Positions 52,875 to 61,494 of a DNA stretch of 64,000 nucleotides are shown here, piece after piece. Source of the DNA: CAZHHH01 sp052400685. GTDB taxonomy: Bacteria; Bacteroidota; Bacteroidia; Bacteroidales; Marinilabiliaceae. The stretch lies in assembly GCA_052400685.1 (NCBI GenBank), contig JBQTGJ010000001.1. One strand, 5' to 3'. Under the pieces are notes generated by a model. It saw nothing but the letters and a program-made list of their open reading frames with translations. It was not told where the DNA came from and made no database searches. The stretch's first letter is position 1. Each line of letters opens with the position of its first letter. A program made the translations under genes and the position numbers.

Positions 52875-54074
52875 ATGGGACCTTTAGTACCGGATATCAT
52901 CAGTAATGAATTCAATTATTTTATCGCCATCATTGTGGGCATCGGTTTCGGCTTTGCGCTTGAGCAGGCCGGTTTTTCCAGTACCAAAAAACTGGTGGGG
53001 CTGTTTTATGGTTATGACTTTACCGTTTTAAAGGTGTTTTTTACCGCCGGAGTCACTGCAATGATAGGAATATTGCTGCTGGGGCATTTGGGGTTGTTGA
53101 ATCTCGAATATGTTTTTGTGAATCCTTTTTTTGTAAGGTCGGCTATTGTGGGCGGACTGATAATGGGCGCCGGGTTTATTATCGGCGGCTTTTGCCCCGG
53201 TACCAGCTTTTGTGCCGCTGCTATCGGAAAAGTGGATGCCATGGCTTTCATCGTTGGGGCTGTTATCGGGATTTTGGTTTTTATGGAGGCCTTTCCATTG
53301 TTGGAGGATTTTTATAAAGCCGATGCCTTGGGGCCGGTGGTGATAGCCGACTTTTTTAATATGTCGAGAACTTCGTGGGCCGTAATTTTGACGGTCGTGG
53401 CTGTTTTGGCCTTTATTGGCGTGACGGTTATACAGCAGAAGGTAACCGGCAAAATGGCTGATTGGCGCAGACCTAATATTATTAAAATGATGAAGTGGGC
53501 TTTGGGGCCTGTTTTGGTTCTCGTGTTTATTGTTGCTACGCCAACGCGTGATGAGTATGTCATGGCGAAATTGGAGAAAAAAGCCCAAACAGGCGAATGT
53601 ACGCCACGCGTCATCGATTCCGATAAACTGGCTTATGAGTTGGTGAATAATTATTATGCTTATAATGTGATTGATGTCCGCTCGAAAGCTGAATACGACT
53701 CATTCCATATCGCGACGGCCATAAATATTCCATTGAATGAACTTGGTAACCTGAGCTACCGGCCTTTGTTCAGGCAGCGAATCAAAACCAACCTTTTTTA
53801 TGGTAATTCTATGAAAGAGGCCAGCAGGGCGTGTTTGTTGGCCCGGTATCATGGCGATAAAAATGGACTGGCTTTAAGGGAGGATGCCGCGGCGTTTCGG
53901 GAGCTCTTTTATGGACCTGTTACGAAAGATAGTCTTTTAACCAAACACGAATTAACGGTGTATTTGTTTCGGAAGGATGCTGCACAAAAAATGCGCGAGA
54001 TTGAAGTGGCTGTCTCAAATTTGTCGAAGCCTGTGGAAAAGAAAGTGCGTGTGGTGCAGGGAGGCTGTAGTTAA
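52875..54074 (+). CDS. Half-size YeeE/YedE protein fused to a rhodanese-like domain without the active cysteine
   Basis: A 399-residue protein. Residues about 10-150 form the second YeeE half (FGFALEQAGFSSTKKLVG; GGFCPGTSFCAAAIGKVDA with two Cys). An additional hydrophobic segment follows (about 168-186, SWAVILTVVAVLAFIGVTV) and another at about 205-222. From about residue 250 a rhodanese-like fold is seen: NVIDVRSKAEYDSFHIATAINIP. At the place of the usual active-site loop it reads LFYGNSMKEA, with Gly where the catalytic Cys belongs, so sulfur transfer by a persulfide at that site is unlikely. Last gene of the cluster, ending at a bidirectional-looking terminator. Confidence 0.87.
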   Translation: MGPLVPDIISNEFNYFIAIIVGIGFGFALEQAGFSSTKKLVGLFYGYDFTVLKVFFTAGVTAMIGILLLGHLGLLNLEYVFVNPFFVRSAIVGGLIMGAGFIIGGFCPGTSFCAAAIGKVDAMAFIVGAVIGILVFMEAFPLLEDFYKADALGPVVIADFFNMSRTSWAVILTVVAVLAFIGVTVIQQKVTGKMADWRRPNIIKMMKWALGPVLVLVFIVATPTRDEYVMAKLEKKAQTGECTPRVIDSDKLAYELVNNYYAYNVIDVRSKAEYDSFHIATAINIPLNELGNLSYRPLFRQRIKTNLFYGNSMKEASRACLLARYHGDKNGLALREDAAAFRELFYGPVTKDSLLTKHELTVYLFRKDAAQKMREIEVAVSNLSKPVEKKVRVVQGGCS

Positions 54075-54096
54075 CACATTACCAAAAAAAATTGTT

Positions 54097-54132
54097 AAAA
54101 GCCGGGAGATGATTTGACTCTCCCGGCTTTTT
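54097..54132. terminator. Terminator, probably bidirectional
   Basis: GCCGGGAGA (54101-54109) pairs perfectly with TCTCCCGGC (54119-54127) over a 9-nt loop, A-rich before and TTTTT after. It ends the sulfur cluster and faces the small minus-strand gene at 54139. Confidence 0.88.
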
Positions 54133-54138
54133 GTTATA

Positions 54139-54255
54139 TTAAACCCAGATAAAGCGGATTCCTATTACTAATAAACCTGCTAATAGAACGATGAAGGTGA
54201 ATAGTACAAGGTCTGTTTTGCGGTTATTCTTTTTTTTATCTATTTGAGCTTCCAT
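54139..54255 (-). CDS. Small single-span membrane protein (38 residues), unknown
   Basis: A short frame with ATG at 54253-54255 and stop at 54139-54141. It reads as a charged N-terminus (MEAQIDKKKNNRKTD) followed by one strong membrane helix (LVLFTFIVLLAGLLVIGI) and a short tail RFIWV. The positive-inside pattern predicts N-in, C-out. It is convergent with the sulfur cluster and shares its terminator, which favours a real gene. I do not recognise it; it is too short for similarity by eye. It could be a small subunit of a membrane complex. Confidence 0.5.
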   Translation of the reverse strand: MEAQIDKKKNNRKTDLVLFTFIVLLAGLLVIGIRFIWV

Positions 54256-54372
54256 TTTATTTCTTTGTTAATTCAACATTTTAGGGTGCACAAAATGCCA
54301 GAATGCAGCTGTACATCCGATTTAAATTATGTCATTCTTTGTTGTAGAATGATGATCGTCAAAATGTTGAGG

Positions 54373-54744
54373 TTAACAGCGAAGGGATCGGATCCGTATG
54401 AAGAGAGGCGTCGCCGAAATTAAATGGTTACAATCACAACACCGTAAAGACGTGGTCTTCCAATCGGGTTGTTTTGATTCCGAAAAAGTTCGGGAAAGCG
54501 GATCCCATCCCTGGAACCATTCACTGGCTCCAAACGAATAAGTGGTTAAACTTGAATAATAGATGAAGGGTAACTGCGGTAGTTCCTGGAACTGTGACTG
54601 AGATATTTCGTTACGGGCCGTGACTTTTTCAAGGTCATTGTAGGTGACGGCCGCAACATACGACAGGCTCCTTGACCACGAAAGGGTGATCAGGATAATA
54701 CTTGTCAGTAAATACAATGCAGATGTTGTTTTGCGACTGGTCAT
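54373..54744 (-). CDS. Possible secreted small protein, unknown
   Basis: A 123-residue frame from the ATG at 54744. The first 25 residues are hydrophobic (ALYLLTSIILITLSWS) and look like a signal or anchor. The middle (EKVTARNEISQSQFQELPQ and FIYYSSLTTYSFGASEWF) could be folded, but the last 30 residues are Cys/Arg/Ser-rich and atypical, so the frame could be damaged or spurious. I do not recognise it. Confidence 0.4.
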   Translation of the reverse strand: MTSRKTTSALYLLTSIILITLSWSRSLSYVAAVTYNDLEKVTARNEISQSQFQELPQLPFIYYSSLTTYSFGASEWFQGWDPLSRTFSESKQPDWKTTSLRCCDCNHLISATPLFIRIRSLRC

Positions 54745-54877
54745 TTGTTCCAATTCTTTCGTTACAAAGATAATGATTTAATCATCTGGCATTGTTTTTT
54801 AGTCTTAAAAATAAAATATTGTATGATGTAATGATGTTCCTGTGGTTCTTGTTGTTGTGGAAAGTTTGGCTGGTGTA

Positions 54878-54976
54878 ATAGTGCTTGCAAGAAAAGTCCA
54901 GTTTTTGCGTTATGCTTGTTCTTAAAATGGCCATATACGCCAGTAAATTTACATTTTTCAACCTTCGAAACGAGTA
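54878..54976 (-). repeat. Interspersed palindromic repeat, subfamily B, copy B4
   Basis: About 99 bp, inverted. The left end ATAGTGCTTGCAAGAAAA with GTTTTTGCGTTATGCTTG corresponds to the complement of the right part of B2/A2; the far end near 54976 is decayed. It lies 10 bases downstream of the stop of the large helicase gene. Confidence 0.75.
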
Positions 54977-54986
54977 TGTTTAGTTT

Positions 54987-57900
54987 TTATCTTTCCGACT
55001 TTCTAAACTTCAATTCCGGTAAAATTATTAAAATTTCATCCTCTAAATCTCCTTTTTGCCAATATACTATATAGTTTATTTTCGCCGCAGAGAGTTTATA
55101 TCCTTTAGTCTCAAATTCTATAATTTTCTTTTTGTAGCTATTTGAAAATTTTACTACACAATTTCCATTTTTGTCAGAACACCCATTGCTATTTACAATT
55201 AGTTCATCACCGCATTTGAAGTTAGTTATAATATCCTGTTTAGAAATAAAATAGTCTAACCAAATATCTTTGTGAGACAGATGCATCACCAACGAGTTTG
55301 AAGGTCTATATTGAAAGTCATCGCTTATTCGTACTATTTTTTGACAAGAAATGTCGTCAAGGTAATTACCATTTAAATGAATTATTAGGTTTTGTTTAGC
55401 ACGTGTCATTGCAACGTATAGCAGTCTTTTTTTCTTATCATCATCCGGATTATCACCATTCAGCATTAAGAAAATATTGTCAAACTCTTTACCTTTAGCC
55501 TTATGAATGGTAGAAACAAATATTGTTTCTACATTTGTAATAACAAAATCTTCAAATTTAGATTCCTTCACAAAAATCTCAAAATCAGATTGATATTTTT
55601 TTCTGGGATTGCTTAATTCAAAATCCTTAATTAGGTTAATACAAATATCAATCTTAGTGCTTTCCTTATATTTCTGCCAGAGGTTTCTTTTGGCAGTTTT
55701 CCAATTATTATCGCTGATAACAAATTTTATTTCAGAAAATTTAAGTTGCTCAATAAAATATCGTATCTCGACTAAGTTATATAAGCTGAAGCCATCATTG
55801 GATTGAATAAGTTTTGCCGGCAAGCCATTATTTAGTAAAAGTCCTTCTATTTGTAATGCTTCCGCGTTTGTCTGCGTTAAAACACAGGTCGTTCCTTTTA
55901 GATCAGAAGATAATATGCTTTTTACGACAGGTTCAATGAGATTAGAGCTGGAATACTTAATTATTTTTAATAATCCTGTTTCGCTTGTATGGGCAATGAT
56001 AGGTGTAACTTTAAGGCGATGAGTAATTTTCTCAACAAATTGATTTGTAAATTCTACAAGATTTGCCTTGCTGCGGTAATTTTCAATTAGTTCAATTTTT
56101 TTGGCTTTTTGTTCTGTAATAAATTGTTCCAAATATTGAGAGCTCGCCCCTCTAAATTCGTAGATATTTTGGTCATCATCGCCAACGGCAATTACTCTCA
56201 TTTCTTCATTTTGCTCCATCAACGCTTTGATTAACTCAAATTCATGACAATCCATATCTTGAGCCTCGTCAATAACCAAAACAGCTTTGGTTATGCGATT
56301 TATTTCAATATCCTCATTCCTGATTTTTTTAACAGCAGTACTAATAATAGTTTGTGATTTTTCGATTGACCCAACCTTGCCTAGCAAATCAAAACAATAG
56401 GCATGAAACGTTTTTATTTCAATAAAACCAGCTGCATTTCCAATTAAATCAATCAATCGTTTTTTAAACTCAGTTGCCGCTGCTCTTGAAAAAGTGACCA
56501 TTAGTAGTTGTTCATGTTTCACATTTTCCAGAAGCAGCAAGGAAGCGAGTTTATGCACCAACACCCTGGTTTTGCCGCTGCCAGGCCCAGCTGCTACAGC
56601 AATATACGGGGAGCTCTGGTCTTTTATTATTCCTAATTGAGAAGGCGACAATTCTCCGAAAAGTTGTCTGAATTTCGCAGGAGTGATATTTCTTTTTATT
56701 TCATTTTGTCTACTGCCCTTAAAATATTTGTTCAAAAAAGACGCATAATTCAGTTGAAAATAATCTTCAACAAACTGTAATGCTTCTCTATAATCGCGAA
56801 TCATTTTTTTAGCATATTCACCTACAATATGGATTTGCTGTATTTTATTTTCATAGAATTGGTTTAGTTTTTTATAGTCTTCCGTTTTATATCTTTTCTT
56901 ATTATCCTGTTCAAGACGTTCAATGGTTAGTTTATTATAAACCACCAGAAAACCGCCTTCAATTTTTATGGCCTCAATTCTGGATAAATAGAATAAAGCA
57001 TCTTCAATATCTGCGATTTTGATATTAAGCTTAAATAAAGCGTTTTGTTTTTCATATTCTTTTTTTAGTTGATGAACTGAGAACTCAACCAAAACTTGTT
57101 CTTTATTTGCCTCATTAGGGGATAGATTTTGGGCGCTTTTTACGTAAAGATAATCAACAATAAAACGGGCTAATTCGTGTCGTTTTTCGAGTTTAGCAAT
57201 TAATTCCGTTTTTGAATAATTGGATACAATGATTAAATGATTTTTTGAAAAATCGTATTGTTTTCTTTTTAACCAATTTTTAATAACCCAGAAGTTGATT
57301 ATGGTTCTTATCTTATTCGGTGAAGCGTCTGTACATCCTGAAACTTCGGCCTGCTCGTTCAGTTCCTTAATGTGAAAAGACTTTTCCTGTTCGTCAAACT
57401 GTGATGCCAGAAATTTCTCTATTTTACTAATTGAATTAACAATGCTTAGTGAGCGGTTTTTATTTTCATCTCTTTTGATAAAAGCTGTTAAATCTTTTGT
57501 GTCAGCGAGTATATTCTCTTCCCGTAATAGATTAACAACATTTATAACCTCCTCTTTTACAATTCCTAAATGGTCTGAAATATAGTCTATTCTTGATTCA
57601 GCTGCTTCATCAGTTGCCTGCTTTCTACTTTTACTTGAGAACAGTTTTTTGATAATTCGAACCGCTTGTTGTTTTTGTCTCTCATTAAATTTTTGCGATA
57701 CGTTTATTTTTTCAATGGCTTCTTGTGCATTTTTGGATAGAATACTATTGGCAAAAATCCGCGGCATATTTTGCCCTCTTTTAAGATATCCGGCTTGTTC
57801 TAATGCGGAAATAGCAGTGGTAACTCGGGTTTCTATCTCAACTACATTGTCGTCCCAACCAGCTTTCCGCGCAATTTCTAATGCAGAATTAGAAACCGTT

Positions 57901-59792
57901 GACCGAAATCGTGTAATATCTTTTATCGCTTTCCAAATTTGTTGAATCTCTTTTATGTTTAATTTACTTTGATTGAGTAAAATAAAATGCTTGCTTAAAT
58001 CTTCTTCATTAAAAAGGACATAACAATCGGCTGTAATATTCTCGTCCCGCCCAGCACGCCCAGCTTCTTGAATATAATTCTCAAGGGAGTCTGACAATTC
58101 ATAATGAATAACCATCCCCACATCCTTTTTGTCAACTCCCATTCCAAAAGCAGATGTTGCAACCATTATGTTTACATCGCCACGAATAAAAGCGTCCTGG
58201 TTTTCTGACTTTTCCTGCTTATCCATTTTCCCATGATAGGGCTTTGCCAGATATCCATCATGTGATAGTCTCTCTGCAATTTGGTAGGCTTTTCTTGTTC
58301 TTGAAACATATATAATTGTTGGGCACTTTTTACCATCTATCAAATTTCGTAACGCATCGTATTTGTCTTCTTCGTTATCTTTGGGAATTACCTTATAGTT
58401 AAGGTTTGTTCGTGATGCTTTAGAACTAAATATCTCTAATTGTAAAGAAAGTTTTTCTTGAAAATAATCCTTGATATCCTGAATTACATTCTGTTTTGCT
58501 GTTGCAGTGAAACAAGATACCGGTATCCCATTTTCAAGGTTTTTCTTTTCTTGTAATGCTTTAATAAATTCGCCAATATAAAGGTAATCGACTCTAAAAT
58601 CCTGACCCCACGATGAAAAACAGTGCGCCTCGTCAATGACGAATCGCACAACATTTCGCCCAAGCAATAACCTTTCAATTGATTTTGACCTTAGTGATTC
58701 CGGTGAAATATACAAAATTGACGCAGCTCCATTTTCAACTCTCTCGAAAGATTTTGCTCTTTCAATAGGATCTAGTAAACCATTTATTGTAACAGCTTCT
58801 GTGATGTTTGAATTTTCCAGATTATCTACCTGGTCTTTCATTAAAGATTGAAGAGGCGAAATAACGACTGTTAAGCCCTTTACACTTTCTCCACTCATCA
58901 GGGCAGGAACCTGAAAAGTGATTGATTTACCACCTCCGGTAGGGAACACTGCCAAAATGGACTTATTGTTAATAGCAGCTTTAACCGCATCTTCTTGCAA
59001 CGTTTTACCTCCATAAGTTCTGTACGAATCAAACCCGAAATATTTTTTTAATCCAATTTTCGAATCGAGTGATTGATTGCAATAAGGACATCCTGACAAA
59101 CAGTGATTGTTTCTTAATAAATACATTACTCTTTCGACTTCGGGATAATTCTTAATGACCCAAGGAGGTGTTATTGAATACCTGCTATTAGCGTTTATTA
59201 ATGCCAGACAGTAAGCTAATTCTACGGGCGTTTCCCGAATTAATATTTCCAAATCAACATTGTGGCAAATTTTATCTAAAAAAAAATTCTGTATAAGACG
59301 GGCAATGTTAATATCGGAGATCGAATAATCAATAAAACTAAAGAACCAGCGAAATTCTTTTATGTCGCCTAATAATGTAACATAAATCTGTTTTAATTCA
59401 TTATGCGTTTCCTGGAATGCTGATATTTCATCATAAAATAAGTCTTTAGCCTTTATTGCGTCGTTTAACGGATTATTAAGTTCTTCCGTTTGGAGTTTAT
59501 CATCTTTTAAGAGTGCATGATAAGGTTTGCCGGGAAATAATAGAGGTGATAAATATAGTGTATCAATAATTTTAATGTTTGATAACACCCTATTTGTAGA
59601 TTTTTCAATATATGGCAAGTCGTGGTTAATGATGTTATGACCACATACATATTCCATCTGACTAATAAAATTTAAAAGTTCCGAGACTGAATTCGAATGT
59701 AACCGTAATCCACTATCAGTTGTGCCACCAACATCAAGTATTTTTTTGCTTTTAACGTCGACTTCGGTATCAATGAAAACTATCTTAGTCAT
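54987..59792 (-). CDS. Exonuclease-RecQ-UvrD fusion helicase
   Basis: A 1601-residue protein from the ATG at 59792; an alternative Met at 59825 adds 11 residues. Three modules in order: (1) a DnaQ/DEDD-type 3'-5' exonuclease-like domain (about 1-130; FIDTEVD, GHNIINHDLPYI, then NDAIKAKDLF), followed by a Cys cluster CLSGCPYC; (2) a RecQ DEAH helicase (about 255-600: FPTGGGKS, FVIDEAHCFSSWGQDFR, CFTATA, ATSAFGMGVDKKDV, QEAGRAGRDE); (3) after a long helical linker with wing-like segments, a UvrD/Rep helicase (about 1060-1470: AAGPGSGKTR, VIDEAQDMD, VGDDDQNIYEFRG, ENYRS, TIHKAKGKEFDN, YVAMTRAKQ). Both ATPase motors look intact. The gene is more AT-rich than its neighbours, in an accessory stretch; a repair or defence role is plausible but not shown. 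Confidence 0.9.
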   Translation of the reverse strand: MTKIVFIDTEVDVKSKKILDVGGTTDSGLRLHSNSVSELLNFISQMEYVCGHNIINHDLPYIEKSTNRVLSNIKIIDTLYLSPLLFPGKPYHALLKDDKLQTEELNNPLNDAIKAKDLFYDEISAFQETHNELKQIYVTLLGDIKEFRWFFSFIDYSISDINIARLIQNFFLDKICHNVDLEILIRETPVELAYCLALINANSRYSITPPWVIKNYPEVERVMYLLRNNHCLSGCPYCNQSLDSKIGLKKYFGFDSYRTYGGKTLQEDAVKAAINNKSILAVFPTGGGKSITFQVPALMSGESVKGLTVVISPLQSLMKDQVDNLENSNITEAVTINGLLDPIERAKSFERVENGAASILYISPESLRSKSIERLLLGRNVVRFVIDEAHCFSSWGQDFRVDYLYIGEFIKALQEKKNLENGIPVSCFTATAKQNVIQDIKDYFQEKLSLQLEIFSSKASRTNLNYKVIPKDNEEDKYDALRNLIDGKKCPTIIYVSRTRKAYQIAERLSHDGYLAKPYHGKMDKQEKSENQDAFIRGDVNIMVATSAFGMGVDKKDVGMVIHYELSDSLENYIQEAGRAGRDENITADCYVLFNEEDLSKHFILLNQSKLNIKEIQQIWKAIKDITRFRSTVSNSALEIARKAGWDDNVVEIETRVTTAISALEQAGYLKRGQNMPRIFANSILSKNAQEAIEKINVSQKFNERQKQQAVRIIKKLFSSKSRKQATDEAAESRIDYISDHLGIVKEEVINVVNLLREENILADTKDLTAFIKRDENKNRSLSIVNSISKIEKFLASQFDEQEKSFHIKELNEQAEVSGCTDASPNKIRTIINFWVIKNWLKRKQYDFSKNHLIIVSNYSKTELIAKLEKRHELARFIVDYLYVKSAQNLSPNEANKEQVLVEFSVHQLKKEYEKQNALFKLNIKIADIEDALFYLSRIEAIKIEGGFLVVYNKLTIERLEQDNKKRYKTEDYKKLNQFYENKIQQIHIVGEYAKKMIRDYREALQFVEDYFQLNYASFLNKYFKGSRQNEIKRNITPAKFRQLFGELSPSQLGIIKDQSSPYIAVAAGPGSGKTRVLVHKLASLLLLENVKHEQLLMVTFSRAAATEFKKRLIDLIGNAAGFIEIKTFHAYCFDLLGKVGSIEKSQTIISTAVKKIRNEDIEINRITKAVLVIDEAQDMDCHEFELIKALMEQNEEMRVIAVGDDDQNIYEFRGASSQYLEQFITEQKAKKIELIENYRSKANLVEFTNQFVEKITHRLKVTPIIAHTSETGLLKIIKYSSSNLIEPVVKSILSSDLKGTTCVLTQTNAEALQIEGLLLNNGLPAKLIQSNDGFSLYNLVEIRYFIEQLKFSEIKFVISDNNWKTAKRNLWQKYKESTKIDICINLIKDFELSNPRKKYQSDFEIFVKESKFEDFVITNVETIFVSTIHKAKGKEFDNIFLMLNGDNPDDDKKKRLLYVAMTRAKQNLIIHLNGNYLDDISCQKIVRISDDFQYRPSNSLVMHLSHKDIWLDYFISKQDIITNFKCGDELIVNSNGCSDKNGNCVVKFSNSYKKKIIEFETKGYKLSAAKINYIVYWQKGDLEDEILIILPELKFRKSER

Positions 59793-60237
59793 AGCTGCTG
59801 GTAAATGTAAGCCTTTTCTCGGCATGCACCCCGATGTTAACAGGCAGGTGTTGGCGTTGATGCTCGTGCAAGTTTATAAAAATTAAAAACAAAAAAAGAT
59901 GTTAAATTTAATTTTGTTACGACATTGAAGATCCTTGTTTTGTTGTTTTATAGCCTTCAACAAGTAGAAAAGCAAAGGTGAAATCCTCATTAAAGGACCA
60001 TTACCATTTGAGGAAACGTCAATGCACAAAAGTCCTTTATGTTCAGGTCGGATTCCTGGTACGCCTGATAAAGGCGTGTGAATGTTGATAATGTCATCCT
60101 CATTTTTTGCCGTCAAAGTAACGGCACTAGACGGGAGCGTGCAAGATGTAGGAGTCCGAAGGCTTACGGTATTGTTATTTGTCAAAAAATAGGCAGACTC
60201 AGGATTTATCGTATAGCAGGAGTTGCAGAATTTTCCG
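59793..60237. other. 445-bp non-coding region with direct-repeat copy D1
   Basis: Upstream of the helicase gene and downstream of the serine hydrolase. A 100-codon minus-strand frame (59883-60185) overlaps the repeat and is not called. No promoter for the helicase could be picked with confidence. Confidence 0.45.
60022..60170 (+). repeat. Direct repeat copy D1
   Basis: About 149 bp, matched by 62267-62398 on the same strand: ATGCACAAAA, TTTATGTTCAGG, GGATTCCTG, ATGTTGATAATGTCA, TCAAAGTA and GGAGGCTTA-like segments recur in order. D1 carries an extra hairpin (ACGCCTGATAAAGGCGT, 60061-60077) absent from D2. Confidence 0.75.
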
Positions 60238-61275
60238 TCATGAGTTTGTTTTACTTCTTACAATTTTTACAACACGATTATATATTATCTCGGCTAAATT
60301 CCAGTCATACCCATCAAAATTAGTTGTGTTATTAAATTGAATAACAACGGCATCAATGTCTTTGTGGTATTTGGCAATACTTTGATAGCCCACCAGCAAA
60401 CCGGTATGTTCGTAAACGTAAATGGAGGAGTAAATATCTTTTTCCCCTTCATTAAACACCGAACCATCGTTTAATGCGCGTAAAAACAGGCCAACATCTT
60501 CGGCCGTCGCTAACATTCCTTGTTCCTCGTTTTTAAAATCGGTGTCAACGCCAACATAATAGCCACTCATCACATCGTCCATATTCACTTCGCTAAGCGA
60601 GCCGAATGTATTCTTTAGGCCAAGCGGTATCAAAATTTCCTCCTTGATATATTGAAAATGGCTATAACCTACTACCTTATCAATGAGGTCAGCAATCAAC
60701 ATATAATTTGTGTTTGAATAGCCATAATCCTTATCCGGTTCAAAGTCTGCCGGTAAATCCAGTGCATATTCAAGTGTTTCCTGCTTATTTTTTGGTGGTT
60801 TTGTCCAATAATCAGGATGATCCACAAAATTGGGAATGCCACTCCGATGCTGCAACATCATCCTCAGGGTGATTTTTTCTGCGTTTTCAATACGACCGAT
60901 AAGTTCCGGAAAGTAATCAGCAAGTGTTTTATCTAAAGACAAACGGCCGTCTTTGACTAATTTTGCGGCAGCAACCGCCACATATAGCTTGTTAATGCTG
61001 GCAATTTTGAACAAGGCTTGCGGATAGGCAGGTATTTTCTTTTTCCGGTTGTGCCAGCCTGCCGCATAAAACTGCGGTGGCTGCCCTGCCTGATCCACAT
61101 AAACAATCATGCCATCAAATCCATGATCAATGGCTTCATTTAGTTGTTCCTGAACCGTATCAGGCAGTGGTAAAAGCCATGCCTTCACCAAAATCCATGG
61201 GACGAACCACAAAGAGGATATGCTTGCAATGATAAATACTATTCTGAGTATTCGTTTTATCTGTTTTTTTGCCAT
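60238..61275 (-). CDS. Serine hydrolase, beta-lactamase class C / PBP4* family
   Basis: A 345-residue protein with an N-terminal membrane anchor (about 8-28, ILRIVFIIASISSLWFVPWI). The active-site set is present: S-x-x-K in FKIASINKLYV (about 91-94), Y-x-N in YGYSNTNYML and the HTG triad in YEHTGLLVGY near the C-terminus. HRSGIPNF is a further family segment. These envelope hydrolases include D-amino peptidases, esterases and beta-lactamases; substrate unknown. Divergence from the standard genes around it is not obvious by eye. It is flanked by repeats. Confidence 0.9.
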   Translation of the reverse strand: MAKKQIKRILRIVFIIASISSLWFVPWILVKAWLLPLPDTVQEQLNEAIDHGFDGMIVYVDQAGQPPQFYAAGWHNRKKKIPAYPQALFKIASINKLYVAVAAAKLVKDGRLSLDKTLADYFPELIGRIENAEKITLRMMLQHRSGIPNFVDHPDYWTKPPKNKQETLEYALDLPADFEPDKDYGYSNTNYMLIADLIDKVVGYSHFQYIKEEILIPLGLKNTFGSLSEVNMDDVMSGYYVGVDTDFKNEEQGMLATAEDVGLFLRALNDGSVFNEGEKDIYSSIYVYEHTGLLVGYQSIAKYHKDIDAVVIQFNNTTNFDGYDWNLAEIIYNRVVKIVRSKTNS

Positions 61276-61322
61276 ACTATCTCAAAATAATGCATTCTTA
61301 ATTTTTCATAGGACTCACTGAT

Positions 61323-61364
61323 ATGTGCTGTCTATAAAGAGAGGCCTTTATAGACAGGCACTAA
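61323..61364. repeat. Ends-only remnant of the subfamily-A repeat
   Basis: CTGTCTATAAAG (61328-61339) and CTTTATAGACAG (61346-61357) are a perfect 12-bp inverted repeat with a 6-nt loop; the outer bases GTG and GGCACTAA match the subfamily-A ends. The roughly 110-bp interior of a full copy is missing. Confidence 0.85.
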
Positions 61365-61383
61365 GTTTAGTTTAAATTGGATC

Positions 61384-61485
61384 ATGAAACCTGTATTAAA
61401 ACAGCTTTTATCGCTGTTGCTTTCTTCCTGCTTTTTTACGTTAGATGGGCTTCAATTAAAATACCAAAAGAAACTTCAGAACTAA
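61384..61485 (+). pseudogene. Possible truncated lipoprotein start
   Basis: A 33-residue frame with the look of a lipoprotein signal (MKPVLKQLLSLLLSSC, lipobox LSSC) and then only 17 more residues before a stop. It is antisense to nothing and lies 10 bases from the stop of the convergent lipoprotein gene. It may be the severed 5' end of a lost gene or chance. Confidence 0.25.
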
Positions 61486-61494
61486 TAGCCGCGG

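Noticed and set aside
53028..53588. 186-codon frame antisense to the second YeeE gene
   Set aside because: The sense frame carries YeeE and rhodanese-like motifs; the antisense translation has none.
59883..60185. 100-codon frame on the minus strand
   Set aside because: It lies mostly on direct-repeat copy D1 and has no recognised domain or promoter.
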